The position numbers and the translations under genes were made by a program. From contig NZ_JAASQR010000001.1 of NCBI RefSeq assembly GCF_011762025.1, positions 620,001 to 684,000 of the forward strand: a DNA stretch of 64,000 bases, read 5' to 3'. This stretch comes from Sphingobium vermicomposti (GTDB lineage: Bacteria > Pseudomonadota > Alphaproteobacteria > Sphingomonadales > Sphingomonadaceae). Within the stretch, counting starts at the first letter, position 1; the number at the start of each line of letters is the position of its first letter. The notes beneath the pieces were generated by a model. It did not search any database, was not told where the DNA came from, and saw only the letters and a list, made by a program, of their open reading frames with translations. Positions 1 through 10,824 of the stretch are shown here, one piece after another.

Positions 1-2318
1 CTCCCGGTTTCATGGCCATGCTGCAAGGCGACCAGCATGTGTTCGAGCTCGCAAACGCCGCCTACATCAAGTTGATCGGACGCTCCGACATACTGGGCAA
101 GACGGTGTGCGAAGCACTACCCGAGGTGGAGGGGCAAGGCTATTTCGAACTGCTGGACAAAGTATATAAAACCGGGGAGCCTTATGTGGGCATCGCGGTC
201 CCGGTCGAGCTACAGCGCCAGGGCAGCGCTCCCCCGGAACGCCGTTTTGTCGACATGGTCTACCAACCGGTCATCGACGCGCAAGGGCAAGTTACTGGCC
301 TTTTCGTCGAAGGATCTGACGTTACCGAACGGGTCCAAGCAGAAGAAGGCCTTCGCAGAAGCGAAAGCAGGCTGCGCGACCTTAATGAAACACTGGAACA
401 ACGCATCGCAGCGGTGCTTGCCGAACGCAAGGTCTTCGCCGACCTGTTCGAGACCACCAGCGCCCTCGTCCAGATACTGGATCGCGACTATAATTTCCTG
501 GCCATCAACGCCGCCTCCGCCGACGAATATCAACGGATCTTCGGTTTCAGGCCTGCCGCTGGCGACAAGCTGCTGAGGCTGCTTAAAAACACGCCTTATC
601 ACGGCGGAATCAAGGCACTCTGGTCACGGGTATTGGCTGGGGAGGCTTTTAGCCAAGTGTCGGAGTTCACCGATCAGCAAGGCGAGCGGCACTGGTACGA
701 CATGAAGTTCGCGCCCGTGCGGTCACCGGATGGGGAGATTATTGGCGCAAGTCTGTTCGGGTATGACGTCACCACGCGGATCCATGAACAGCAGCAACTG
801 GCCAACGCCGAAACCGCCCGCCGGGAAGCAGACGCCCTGTACCGCGCCTATTTTGAAAATACGGCCGAAGCTCTGTTTGTGATTGGCGTAGGAGAAGATG
901 GCAGCTTCTCGATCGAAGAGCTCAATCCCGCGCATGAGGCGCTGACAGGTCTTTGCACAGCGGATCTGCGCGGCAAGCCGCTTGACCAACAGCTTCCTCC
1001 CGATGTCGCTGCGCAGGTCGCGGTGAATTATCGGCGGGCAGCCTCTTCGGCGGAGTCCATCAGCTATCGCGAGATCGTGGACTTGCCCGGAGGCAGGCGA
1101 CATTGGGACACGGTATTGATGCCAGTCACAGGCGCGAATGGTCGGGTCGGCAGGATCATCGGCAGTTCCCGCGATGTGACGGCGCGCGTCCAGGCGGAAG
1201 AACAGTTGCGGCAGAGCCAGAAGCTGGAGGCGATGGGCAGTCTGACAGGTGGGGTGAGCCATGATTTCAACAATCTGCTCGCCCCGATCATCGGCGCGCT
1301 CGACCTGCTTCAGCGCCGGGGCGTGGGTGGCGAACGAGAACAGCGCCTGATCGACGGCGCGCTGCAATCGGCCGAACGCGCCCGCCTGCTTGTGCAGCGC
1401 CTGCTCGCTTTCGCCAGACGACAGCCGCTGCAGACTATATCCGTTGATGTAAGAGAACTTGTGCACGGGATGGCAGACCTGATCGCATCAACCGCCGGGC
1501 CACAGATCAAGGTGGTGGTCGATGTCGCAAAGGAGCTTCCCGGCGCGGTCGCCGATCCCAATCAGCTGGAAATGGCGCTGCTCAATCTTGCAGTGAATGC
1601 GCGCGACGCGATGCCGGAAGGCGGAACGCTACGCATTTCTGCGATCCACGCGGAGGTCGAACCAGGCCACGCCGCGAACCTGTCGCCGGGGTCCTATGTG
1701 CGGCTATCAGTGGCCGACACGGGGATTGGCATGGACGCGGAAACGCTCAAACGCGCGATTGAACCATTTTATTCAACGAAGGGTGTAGGCAAGGGGACCG
1801 GGCTGGGATTGAGCATGGCCCACGGGCTGGCTGCCCAACTTGGCGGAGGGCTGACGATCGCGAGCGAGCCTGGGATCGGCACCAATATAGAATTGTGGCT
1901 GCCCGCTGGCGGCACGCCTGATACTATTCAGCAGGATAATGGAGGATCGGCGCCAGGCCAGCGGCGCAAAGGCACCGTCCTCCTGGTCGAGGACGAAGCC
2001 CTAGTCCGGGCGAGCACGGCCGACATGCTTACCGAACTGGGGTTTGGCGTGGTGGAGGCGAGTTCGGCGGAGGATGCGCTCGATCGCCTTTCGGCGGGAC
2101 TGTCTCCCGACCTGATCGTGACGGATCATCTGATGCCGGGCCGGTCGGGTAGCGACCTGGCCATGGAGGTTCGGGGCCGGTGGCCGCATGTGCCGGTGCT
2201 CCTTGTATCGGGCTATGCTGAAAGCGATGGCGTCGCTCCCGATCTGGCACGGTTGGTCAAGCCGTTCCGTCAGGTCGATCTGGCGGCGCATGTCGCTGCA
2301 CTGACGGGAGGTGATTGA
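1..2318 (+). CDS. Hybrid sensor histidine kinase with PAS domains and receiver (5' end outside window)
   Basis: The reading frame is already open at base 3 (Pro-Gly-Phe precede the first Met at 12) and the protein begins inside a PAS fold, so the true start lies upstream of the window. Counting from Met12, PAS domains occupy roughly residues 1-105, 140-255 and 275-395. A HisKA domain follows with H-box SHDFNNLL (His417 predicted phosphorylated), then a HATPase_c domain with an N-box (NLAVNARDAM) and G-boxes (DTGIGMD, GKGTGLGLS). A C-terminal receiver domain starts near 657 and has phosphoacceptor Asp705 in IVTDHLMPG. Such hybrid kinases pass a PAS-sensed signal through an internal phosphorelay. 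No transmembrane segment is visible in the part present, so it may be cytosolic. The ligand is unknown and no separate response regulator lies next to it. Confidence 0.93.
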   Translation, partial: PGFMAMLQGDQHVFELANAAYIKLIGRSDILGKTVCEALPEVEGQGYFELLDKVYKTGEPYVGIAVPVELQRQGSAPPERRFVDMVYQPVIDAQGQVTGLFVEGSDVTERVQAEEGLRRSESRLRDLNETLEQRIAAVLAERKVFADLFETTSALVQILDRDYNFLAINAASADEYQRIFGFRPAAGDKLLRLLKNTPYHGGIKALWSRVLAGEAFSQVSEFTDQQGERHWYDMKFAPVRSPDGEIIGASLFGYDVTTRIHEQQQLANAETARREADALYRAYFENTAEALFVIGVGEDGSFSIEELNPAHEALTGLCTADLRGKPLDQQLPPDVAAQVAVNYRRAASSAESISYREIVDLPGGRRHWDTVLMPVTGANGRVGRIIGSSRDVTARVQAEEQLRQSQKLEAMGSLTGGVSHDFNNLLAPIIGALDLLQRRGVGGEREQRLIDGALQSAERARLLVQRLLAFARRQPLQTISVDVRELVHGMADLIASTAGPQIKVVVDVAKELPGAVADPNQLEMALLNLAVNARDAMPEGGTLRISAIHAEVEPGHAANLSPGSYVRLSVADTGIGMDAETLKRAIEPFYSTKGVGKGTGLGLSMAHGLAAQLGGGLTIASEPGIGTNIELWLPAGGTPDTIQQDNGGSAPGQRRKGTVLLVEDEALVRASTADMLTELGFGVVEASSAEDALDRLSAGLSPDLIVTDHLMPGRSGSDLAMEVRGRWPHVPVLLVSGYAESDGVAPDLARLVKPFRQVDLAAHVAALTGGD

Positions 2319-2458
2319 CGGCGTGTCTCCGGGCCCGGAAGGTTCCACTTCTTGCAATCGAACGGCATCGGTCGAATATTGACCTTGTAAGATGGCCAGC
2401 GTACAGCGGAGAAATATCGCCGGCATGCGGGCTGGGGTCATGAGAGGAAGATCGTTTG

Positions 2459-4678
2459 ATGAAAAGGCTTCGCAGCATCCTGTTGACGGCGGTCATCGGC
2501 ACCGCGGTTACCCCCGCAGTCACTTTGGCACGCGAGCCTGCTTCCAAGGCGGAACGCCGCGCCGCCGAAACGCTTTCAAAAATGACACTGGAGGAAAAAA
2601 TCCAGCTGCTCCACGGGCCGATGCCGGGCCTCCTTCCCGCTGCCAAGCGACCGGCGGGCATGGCTGTGGGCGCGGGCTATATTGAAGGCGTGCCGCGCCT
2701 TGGCATTCCCCGGCTGGTCGAGACGGACGCGAGCCTGGGCGTTTCGAACCTGATGGACTTGCGAAAAGGCGATGTCGCGACGGCTTTGCCGTCCGGCCTG
2801 TCGCTCGCGTCGAGTTGGGATCCCGACATCGCACGCGCAGGTGGCACAATGATCGGATCGGAAGCGCGCGCCAAGGGCTTCAACGTGATGCTGGTGGGCG
2901 GCGTCAACCTGGCCCGCGATCCGCGCGGCGGTCGCAATTTTGAATATCTGGGCGAAGACCCGCTACTGGGCGGTGAGTTGGTGGGTGCACAGATTGCGGG
3001 CGTGCAGTCGAACAACATCATCGGCACGATCAAGCATTTCGCTTTAAATCCGCTGGAAACCGGGCGCAACATCCATTCCGTCAACATGGACGAGGGTGCG
3101 ATGCGCGAAAGCGACCTGCTCGCATTCCAAATCGGCATTGAAAAGGGCGCTCCAGGGTCGATCATGTGCGGCTACAACCGCGTCGAGGGGGAGTATGCGT
3201 GCGAAAACGCCTTCCTGCTCACTGACGTGCTGCGCCGCGACTGGGGCTATAAGGGCTATGTCATGTCCGACTGGGGCGCGGTCCATTCGACCGAAGCCTT
3301 GATCAAGGGTCTCGACCAGCAGTCTGGCGAACAACTGGACAAGAAGCGCTATTTTTCGACGGAGCTGACCAAGGCGCTAGACGAAAAGCGCATCCCGGTA
3401 TCGGCAGTAGATACTGCCGTGCGCCGCATTCTCTATTCCGTCTATGCCTATGGCGTTGCCGACAACCCGCTGCAACCGGGTCAGCCAATTGACTATGACG
3501 CCAATGCCGACGTCGCGCAAAGGGCCGCTGAAGCCGGGATCGTGCTGCTGCGTAACGAAGGCGGCATCCTGCCACTCGGGTCCAGCGTGCGCACCATAGT
3601 GGTGGTGGGCGGCAATGCCGACGCAGGTGTCCCCAGTGGCGGCGGATCGAGCCAGGTCACGCCGGTGGGCGGGCTGAAACGCACAAGCCCCGGCGCACCG
3701 CGTGGTCCGGCAGCCGGCTTTGCCCGTCGCGGCTATGGCGGCACCGCTCCCCTGGACGCGCTGCGTGCCGAGTTCCCCAACGCCCAGATCAGCTTCATCG
3801 ACGGCAAGGACCCTGTCGCGGCAGCCGCTGCAGCGAAGGCAGCGGACATGGCCATAGTCTTCACCGAGAAATATTCGACCGAAGCCGTCGACCATGCCGA
3901 CCTGTCGCTGGGCGAAGGGCAAGACGCGTTGATCGATGCCGTGGCCGACGCCAATGCGAAAACCGTCGTGGTCCTTCAGACCGGTAATGCGGTGCTGATG
4001 CCCTGGCAGGCAAAGGTGCCCGCCATCCTGTCGGCATGGTATGGCGGGCAGCGGGGCGGCAACGCAATCGCGCGCGTCCTTTCGGGCAAGGTCAATCCGT
4101 CAGGCCATTTGCCCGTGACATTCCCGGCTTCGGTAGACCAGCTACCCAATCCGAAGCTACCGGGGTCGGACATTCCCCCCGCTGACAAGGAAACGCGCGC
4201 GGTTTACGGTCTGATGGCGGGGTTGCAGCCCTATGACGTGTCGTTCCCGGAAGGGTCGGACGTGGGCTATCGCTGGTTCGATAAAAAGGGCCTGAAGCCG
4301 CTCTACCCATTCGGTCATGGGATTAGCTACACCGCTTTCCGCTATGATGGGCTGAAGGTCACGGGCGGCAAGACGCTGACTGTGCGTTTCACTGTGACCA
4401 ACACGGGCGACCGACAGGGGGCCGATGTCCCGCAGGTCTATGTCACCCGCCCCGGCAAGGCCAAGCGGCTGATCGGTTGGGGCAAGCCCGACCTCAAGCC
4501 CGGCGAAAGCCGCGAAGTGACCGTTACGGCTGACCCGCGCGTGCTGGCCGATTTCGATGCCAAGGCACAACGCTGGGTCGTGCCTGCAGGCACGGTGAAG
4601 GTCGAGGTCGGAACCTCCGCCAAAGATCCGGTGCTGACGGGCACGGCGCGCCTGTCGCGGACCACGCGGAAGCCCTGA
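2459..4678 (+). CDS. Secreted glycoside hydrolase family 3 (beta-glucosidase-like)
   Basis: GH3 enzymes hydrolyse beta-linked glucosides or xylosides with retention. The protein has an N-terminal signal peptide (Lys/Arg then a hydrophobic stretch ending near VTLA), a GH3 N-domain with the nucleophile motif VMSDWG (Asp271), a GH3 C-domain around residues 350-590, and a C-terminal fibronectin III-like domain. At 739 residues it has the usual length for bgl/bglX-type enzymes. I chose ATG 2459: a TTG one codon upstream is also in frame, but the GAGAGG ribosome site at 2442-2447 fits the ATG better. It is predicted periplasmic or outer-membrane associated. No sugar transporter is adjacent, so the natural glycoside cannot be inferred. 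A strong hairpin follows the stop codon. Confidence 0.93.
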   Translation: MKRLRSILLTAVIGTAVTPAVTLAREPASKAERRAAETLSKMTLEEKIQLLHGPMPGLLPAAKRPAGMAVGAGYIEGVPRLGIPRLVETDASLGVSNLMDLRKGDVATALPSGLSLASSWDPDIARAGGTMIGSEARAKGFNVMLVGGVNLARDPRGGRNFEYLGEDPLLGGELVGAQIAGVQSNNIIGTIKHFALNPLETGRNIHSVNMDEGAMRESDLLAFQIGIEKGAPGSIMCGYNRVEGEYACENAFLLTDVLRRDWGYKGYVMSDWGAVHSTEALIKGLDQQSGEQLDKKRYFSTELTKALDEKRIPVSAVDTAVRRILYSVYAYGVADNPLQPGQPIDYDANADVAQRAAEAGIVLLRNEGGILPLGSSVRTIVVVGGNADAGVPSGGGSSQVTPVGGLKRTSPGAPRGPAAGFARRGYGGTAPLDALRAEFPNAQISFIDGKDPVAAAAAAKAADMAIVFTEKYSTEAVDHADLSLGEGQDALIDAVADANAKTVVVLQTGNAVLMPWQAKVPAILSAWYGGQRGGNAIARVLSGKVNPSGHLPVTFPASVDQLPNPKLPGSDIPPADKETRAVYGLMAGLQPYDVSFPEGSDVGYRWFDKKGLKPLYPFGHGISYTAFRYDGLKVTGGKTLTVRFTVTNTGDRQGADVPQVYVTRPGKAKRLIGWGKPDLKPGESREVTVTADPRVLADFDAKAQRWVVPAGTVKVEVGTSAKDPVLTGTARLSRTTRKP

Positions 4679-4686
4679 ACCTGACC

Positions 4687-4723
4687 GGCGCGCCTCACGC
4701 CTTCATGGAGCGTGGGGCGCGCC
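4687..4723. terminator. Hairpin between convergent GH3 and SDR genes
   Basis: A 14-bp stem (4687-4700 with 4710-4723, one G-T wobble) and a 9-base loop lie between two convergent stop codons. It has no clear T-tract, so it may terminate in both directions or act as a 3' mRNA stabiliser. Confidence 0.6.
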
Positions 4724-4738
4724 ACTCAGCGTGGCGGT

Positions 4739-5500
4739 TCAACCCGCGACCTGTCCGCCGTCCACCGACAAAGTGATGCCCGTCACGTTGCAGGCGTCGG
4801 TCGATGCGAGATAGGCGACAGCGCCCGCAATCTCCTCCGGGGCGGAAACCTTGCCCGTCTTGGGGGCAAGGCGCGCAATCTTGTTGAAATCCAGCCATTC
4901 AGGCATCGGTGTGACGGATGTAGTGAGCGGCGTGTCCACGCCCCCGGGGCAGATAGCGTTTACCCGCAATCCCTGGTCGGCATATTCGACCGCCATGGAA
5001 CGGGTCAGCCCATTCACTCCGGCTTTGGCAGCGCAATAGGCAGCCGCAAATGGCACACCCGCCAAGGAGGAAGCCGAAGACATATTGACGATATTACCCT
5101 TGGTCGTCAGCAGATGGGGTATTGCATATTTGCTGACGAAGAAGACCGCGTTGAGGTTGATTTTAATGACGCGTTCCCATCGATCGACAGGATATTCATC
5201 CGCGCGTGACCATTCCATCACGCCCGCGTTGTTAACCAATATATCAAGCTTGCCGAGCTTTTCGACGGCCTGGGCGACGAGGCTTTCGCAATCCGTCGGA
5301 TCGGCGGCATCGAACCGAACCGGATAAGCCCGCACCCCGTGCGCTGCGGCGATCGCCTTCGAGACGGCGGTAGCCCCGTCCAGGTTGATGTCCGCCACCA
5401 CAATGTCCGCGCCTTCAGACGCCAGCCGTTCAGCCGTTGCCTTGCCAATGCCGGAAGCAGCCCCAGTCACCAGTGCGCTTTTGCCCTCAAAACGTTTCAT
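4739..5500 (-). CDS. Short-chain dehydrogenase/reductase (classical SDR)
   Basis: This 253-residue classical SDR has the cofactor motif TGAASGIG (residues 12-19), the NNAG motif near 90-93, and the catalytic set Ser142, Tyr155 and Lys159 (YCAAK), with Asn114 also present. It should be an NAD(P)H-dependent alcohol/ketone oxidoreductase in the cytosol. Asp37 at the end of beta-2 (VVADIN) suggests NAD(H) preference, which is an inference. It converges with the GH3 gene and is transcribed alone. Its substrate cannot be told from sequence; 3-oxoacyl-ACP reductase-like annotations are common for this family but not specific. Confidence 0.9.
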   Translation of the reverse strand: MKRFEGKSALVTGAASGIGKATAERLASEGADIVVADINLDGATAVSKAIAAAHGVRAYPVRFDAADPTDCESLVAQAVEKLGKLDILVNNAGVMEWSRADEYPVDRWERVIKINLNAVFFVSKYAIPHLLTTKGNIVNMSSASSLAGVPFAAAYCAAKAGVNGLTRSMAVEYADQGLRVNAICPGGVDTPLTTSVTPMPEWLDFNKIARLAPKTGKVSAPEEIAGAVAYLASTDACNVTGITLSVDGGQVAG

Positions 5501-5791
5501 TCCTGCTTACCTCTCCCATTACTGTCCGATGGCCGCTGTCGCCGCACCGACCATGCGTAGCATTTCACTGAGCCGATTGCGCATATCCGCGACCCCGCGT
5601 CAGTCAGACATCATAATATGCCAGACACCACCCTGGATAGATGCGCTTAGTTAGCTGAGTGAAACAATGTCCACCTCTGGCAGCAAGCATTTCATCCGGC
5701 ACGTGTCGGCGCAAACCGCCCAACGGCCAGCTGTAGGGCATTAACCCTTTCACAGTGGGCCAAAAATCCCTACAACAGCGGCCAAGATATA

Positions 5792-6223
5792 ATGAGGTCG
5801 AAATGGCGGATAAGTCCCATGAGCGGAAGTTCTTCGCAACGTTTACATGATCGTCAGCGGCGGCTGCTCAAGGCGAAGATGCGTCATCCCCGCCTGGGCA
5901 TGGTCGAAATCCTGGTGCGCGATGTGTCTGAACAAGGGATTGGAGGGAAATGCACCTCTGATATCGGGACAGGCGACCAGGTTGTGATCTATCTGGCCGA
6001 CTGCCCCCCTGCAGTCGGCACAATAGTCTGGCGGAACGGGCAAGCTTTTGGCGTTCAGCTGGATGGCGCAATCGACCCAGCCATTGTCAAGAGTCCTCCC
6101 CAGCAGGACGCACCCGTCGTCGCGCATGAGGTTCCCAAGCCCTTTCGCCCCACGGTCAGCACAAAAAGACCCGGCTTTGATCGGCGGCGCACCGGCCCCA
6201 AAACAGGTTCCGATTGGATCTGA
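5792..6223 (+). CDS. PilZ-domain-like protein
   Basis: This is a short basic protein of 143 residues with a PilZ-like core: an Arg-rich N-terminus (RLHDRQRRLL), a beta-barrel segment with VRDVSEQGIGGKC matching the D-x-S-x-x-G pattern, and a later GxxF-V segment (GQAFGVQLDG). PilZ domains bind cyclic di-GMP, and the arginines before the barrel are the expected contact. The C-terminal 50 residues are Pro/Arg-rich and probably disordered. An alternative start at 5819 would remove nine residues; neither start has a clear ribosome site. Upstream, 5501-5791 holds no other gene that I can see. Confidence 0.7.
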   Translation: MRSKWRISPMSGSSSQRLHDRQRRLLKAKMRHPRLGMVEILVRDVSEQGIGGKCTSDIGTGDQVVIYLADCPPAVGTIVWRNGQAFGVQLDGAIDPAIVKSPPQQDAPVVAHEVPKPFRPTVSTKRPGFDRRRTGPKTGSDWI

Positions 6224-6303
6224 CGCGACCAACTGCCGCGCAGATGGATCACGTTATTTATCAGCTAACGGCCTGATCGCTTTTTTCGATCAATATGACC
6301 TAA

Positions 6304-8622
<2,319 letters not shown>

Positions 8623-8630
8623 AGGCAAGA

Positions 8631-8666
8631 CACCGCCACGAAGTCCAGCCGGGCTTCGTGGCGGTG
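8631..8666. terminator. Perfect 13-bp hairpin after katG
   Basis: The stem 8631-8643 pairs perfectly with 8654-8666 around a 10-base loop, in the gap between the convergent katG and the frameshifted gene that ends at 8687. There is no T-run, so intrinsic termination strength is uncertain. Confidence 0.65.
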
Positions 8667-8686
8667 ATTGTCAGGCCGGTGCGGCC

Positions 8687-9363
8687 TTAGTGCAGGTCGC
8701 GCCTGCGATACTCCGCCTCGCTGACATGGCCGGGGCGAGGCATGTGCGCCGCGCCGTTGGCGTCGCCAGTTTCGTGGACCAGTTCTTCGAACAAGGCGCG
8801 ATAATGGATCATCGCCTGCCGCAAATCCTCCGTGTCCGCCTCTCCCGCGCATGGCGGATGCTGATGTCGTGGGCTGAACGGTAATTCTGAACCACCTGGG
8901 GATGATCGACCGACAGGTCCGCAGACCGGCGTTCAAAGTCGGCGATGGGATAACCCCTTACTTCCATGACTTCGGTCAGCAGCACATCGGCGCGGGAAAC
9001 CGCGCCCTGTGGGTCATCTACGAACTGCGTCTGTACCCGCATCCATCCGTCGGTGAACATGTCCACCTGCTGCGGAGAAAGCGGGCGGATGGAAAAGCTG
9101 GCCACCCGCTTTTCCCGCTCCTGCAATTCCGCTTCCGCACGGCGGGGGCTGCCGACGGCTTCCACGGTCCGTGAATATTCCGGCCCGAATTTGGAGCGAA
9201 GGTTGGCGCGGTGGCGGCCCTGCACCACCAGCATGACGATGCCGGCCAATAAGACGAGGACCAGCAGTCCAAGACCGATTTCAAGCGGACTAAGCGTCAC
9301 GATGACATTCTCCCGAGGACCAACAATGGCCCCTGATGCGCCCGCCGCGGCTATGATGTTCAA
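8687..9363 (-). pseudogene. Single-TM membrane protein gene with a frameshift near 8843-8848
   Basis: The frame beginning at ATG 9363 codes for a protein with one membrane segment (residues about 26-47, LGLLVLVLLAGIVMLVVQ) followed by a soluble helical domain. This frame stops at 8809 after an abnormal Arg-rich tail (HARERRTRR). Shifting by one base at about 8843-8848 restores a sensible continuation, beginning EADTEDLRQAMIHYRALFEEL and running to a TAA at 8687-8689. A single missing base within the GGGAGAG run (reverse strand) explains both frames, so this is either a real frameshift mutation or a sequencing error. The function is unknown; the family appears to be an uncharacterised sphingomonad membrane-anchored protein. 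It converges with katG. Confidence 0.72.
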
Positions 9364-9517
9364 CCGGGACTGTGCCGCTTTGTTCCGACCGTCGGCCTGT
9401 GCTTCACGCCTCGACTGCCCGCAATGATGTCATTGCTTGATCGTGGTTAGGAAGTTTTTCGGGAACGTCCGGGGGTCGCTCTGAATTGAACGACAGTATA
9501 TTTAGGAGACCAAGTTC

Positions 9518-10411
9518 GTGGCTACCCGCTTTATCGCTCAATCGGGCGAATCCCAATTTCTACGCCAGGATTTTCAGCAAAAGCTGAGTCATTGGAACAG
9601 GCAAAAGCTGGCACCCGGCTTTCCCGACGACTGGGACATGCAGTTCCGGGATGATCAGGCAATGGCACGCCTGGAACATGCTTTCATGGAAGAACTTCGC
9701 GCTCAGGTGCGTGACCGCGCCGCGCAAGCGCCGACGGACCCGGATGACTTTATCGCATGGTTCGAAGCATTGAAGGAAAACGGTCCGGGCCAGAACGACG
9801 CGCTTTTCCCATGGCTCGCCGAACAGGCATCGCGGGATGAGGTTCGATGGTTCCTGACGCAAGAAGCGGCAGGGGAAGCCGGGTTTGATGACCTCGTCGC
9901 CCTGACGCAGGTCAAATTGCCGACATCCGCCAAGCTGGAACTGGCTCGCAACTATTGGGACGAAATGGGTCGCGGCAACGAACGCGGCATGCACGGGCCG
10001 ATGCTATCCCAGTTGGTGGAAATATTGGATCTGTCACCGACGATCGAAACGACCGTCTGGGAAAGCCTGTCGCTGGCGAATGCGATGACGGCCATGGCCA
10101 CGCAGCGCGTTTACGCCTGGCACAGCGTTGGCGCGCTGGGGGTCATCGAACTCACCGCGCCATGGCGGTCCGCCCATACGGCCGCTGCCCTGAAACGCAT
10201 TGGCCTTAGCCAGTCGGAACGACGCTATTTCGACCTGCACGCCGTTCTGGACGTCAAGCATAGCCGCGACTGGAACGAACTGGCGATCAAGCCGGTCGTA
10301 GCGGAAGACCCGCGACGGGCGACCGCGATTGCGGAGGGCGCGCTTATCCGCCTGAGCTGCGGGGAAAGGTGTTTCAACCGTTACCGCGCGCATTTGGGAC
10401 TGGAGGCTTAG
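9518..10411 (+). CDS. Haem-oxygenase-like diiron protein (iron-containing redox enzyme family)
   Basis: This 297-residue all-helical protein matches the haem-oxygenase-like diiron oxidase/oxygenase pattern by its ligand-type motifs: Glu in FLTQEAAGEAG, the Glu-x(n)-His block RGNERGMHGPM, and the late Asp-x2-His-x(n)-His block YFDLHAVLDVKHSRDW. Members of this fold (TENA/THI-4-like) perform O2-dependent oxidations of small molecules, for example UndA, SznF and BesC. Which reaction this member performs cannot be read from sequence. The start ATG 9518 follows TAGGAGACC. The next gene, a receiver-domain protein, starts 3 bases after its stop codon, so the two are almost surely co-transcribed. Confidence 0.75.
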   Translation: MATRFIAQSGESQFLRQDFQQKLSHWNRQKLAPGFPDDWDMQFRDDQAMARLEHAFMEELRAQVRDRAAQAPTDPDDFIAWFEALKENGPGQNDALFPWLAEQASRDEVRWFLTQEAAGEAGFDDLVALTQVKLPTSAKLELARNYWDEMGRGNERGMHGPMLSQLVEILDLSPTIETTVWESLSLANAMTAMATQRVYAWHSVGALGVIELTAPWRSAHTAAALKRIGLSQSERRYFDLHAVLDVKHSRDWNELAIKPVVAEDPRRATAIAEGALIRLSCGERCFNRYRAHLGLEA

Positions 10412-10413
10412 GC

Positions 10414-10755
10414 ATGGTCAGCCATCATCCGCGCATCCTGCTGGTTGAAGATGATCCGGCCACGGCCCGCCTGGTAGTAGAAATGCTGCACGCCGCGGAT
10501 TATGAAGTTGATGGCCCCTACGCCGATGCGAGCGACGGCATAGCCGCCCTCGCGGCCCGCTTTCCCGATGGTGCAGTGCTCGATCTTCACCGCGCAGCCG
10601 ATGATGCCAGCCTGCTGAAGGACGATTTGAAGGCCTATGACATTCCCTTTTTCGATTGTGCCGGAACATCGCAGACCGGCGCGCGTCGGCCCACACAGGG
10701 CCGATTGCAATTGGAAAAGCGGCTACTTCCCTGGTTAAGGCATATGCGACATTGA
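10414..10755 (+). CDS. Short degenerate response-regulator receiver protein
   Basis: This stand-alone receiver-like domain of 113 residues begins RILLVEDDP, with acidic pocket residues Glu12, Asp13 and Asp14, and has Asp57 in AVLDLH at the phosphoacceptor position. The later conserved Thr/Ser and Lys of the family are not visible: the strand-4 region reads IPFFDCAG and no K-P motif follows. Phosphorylation-dependent switching is therefore doubtful. The start at ATG 10414 is fixed by GGAGG at 10402-10406. It has no output domain. It lies 3 bases downstream of the diiron-protein gene and is probably translationally coupled to it. Confidence 0.8.
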   Translation: MVSHHPRILLVEDDPATARLVVEMLHAADYEVDGPYADASDGIAALAARFPDGAVLDLHRAADDASLLKDDLKAYDIPFFDCAGTSQTGARRPTQGRLQLEKRLLPWLRHMRH

Positions 10756-10824
10756 CCCGCCGCGCCCTTGCTCCGCGCGTGAGGGACGCTATGTCCCTTC
10801 TTCAGGATCAACGCGGGAGATGGG

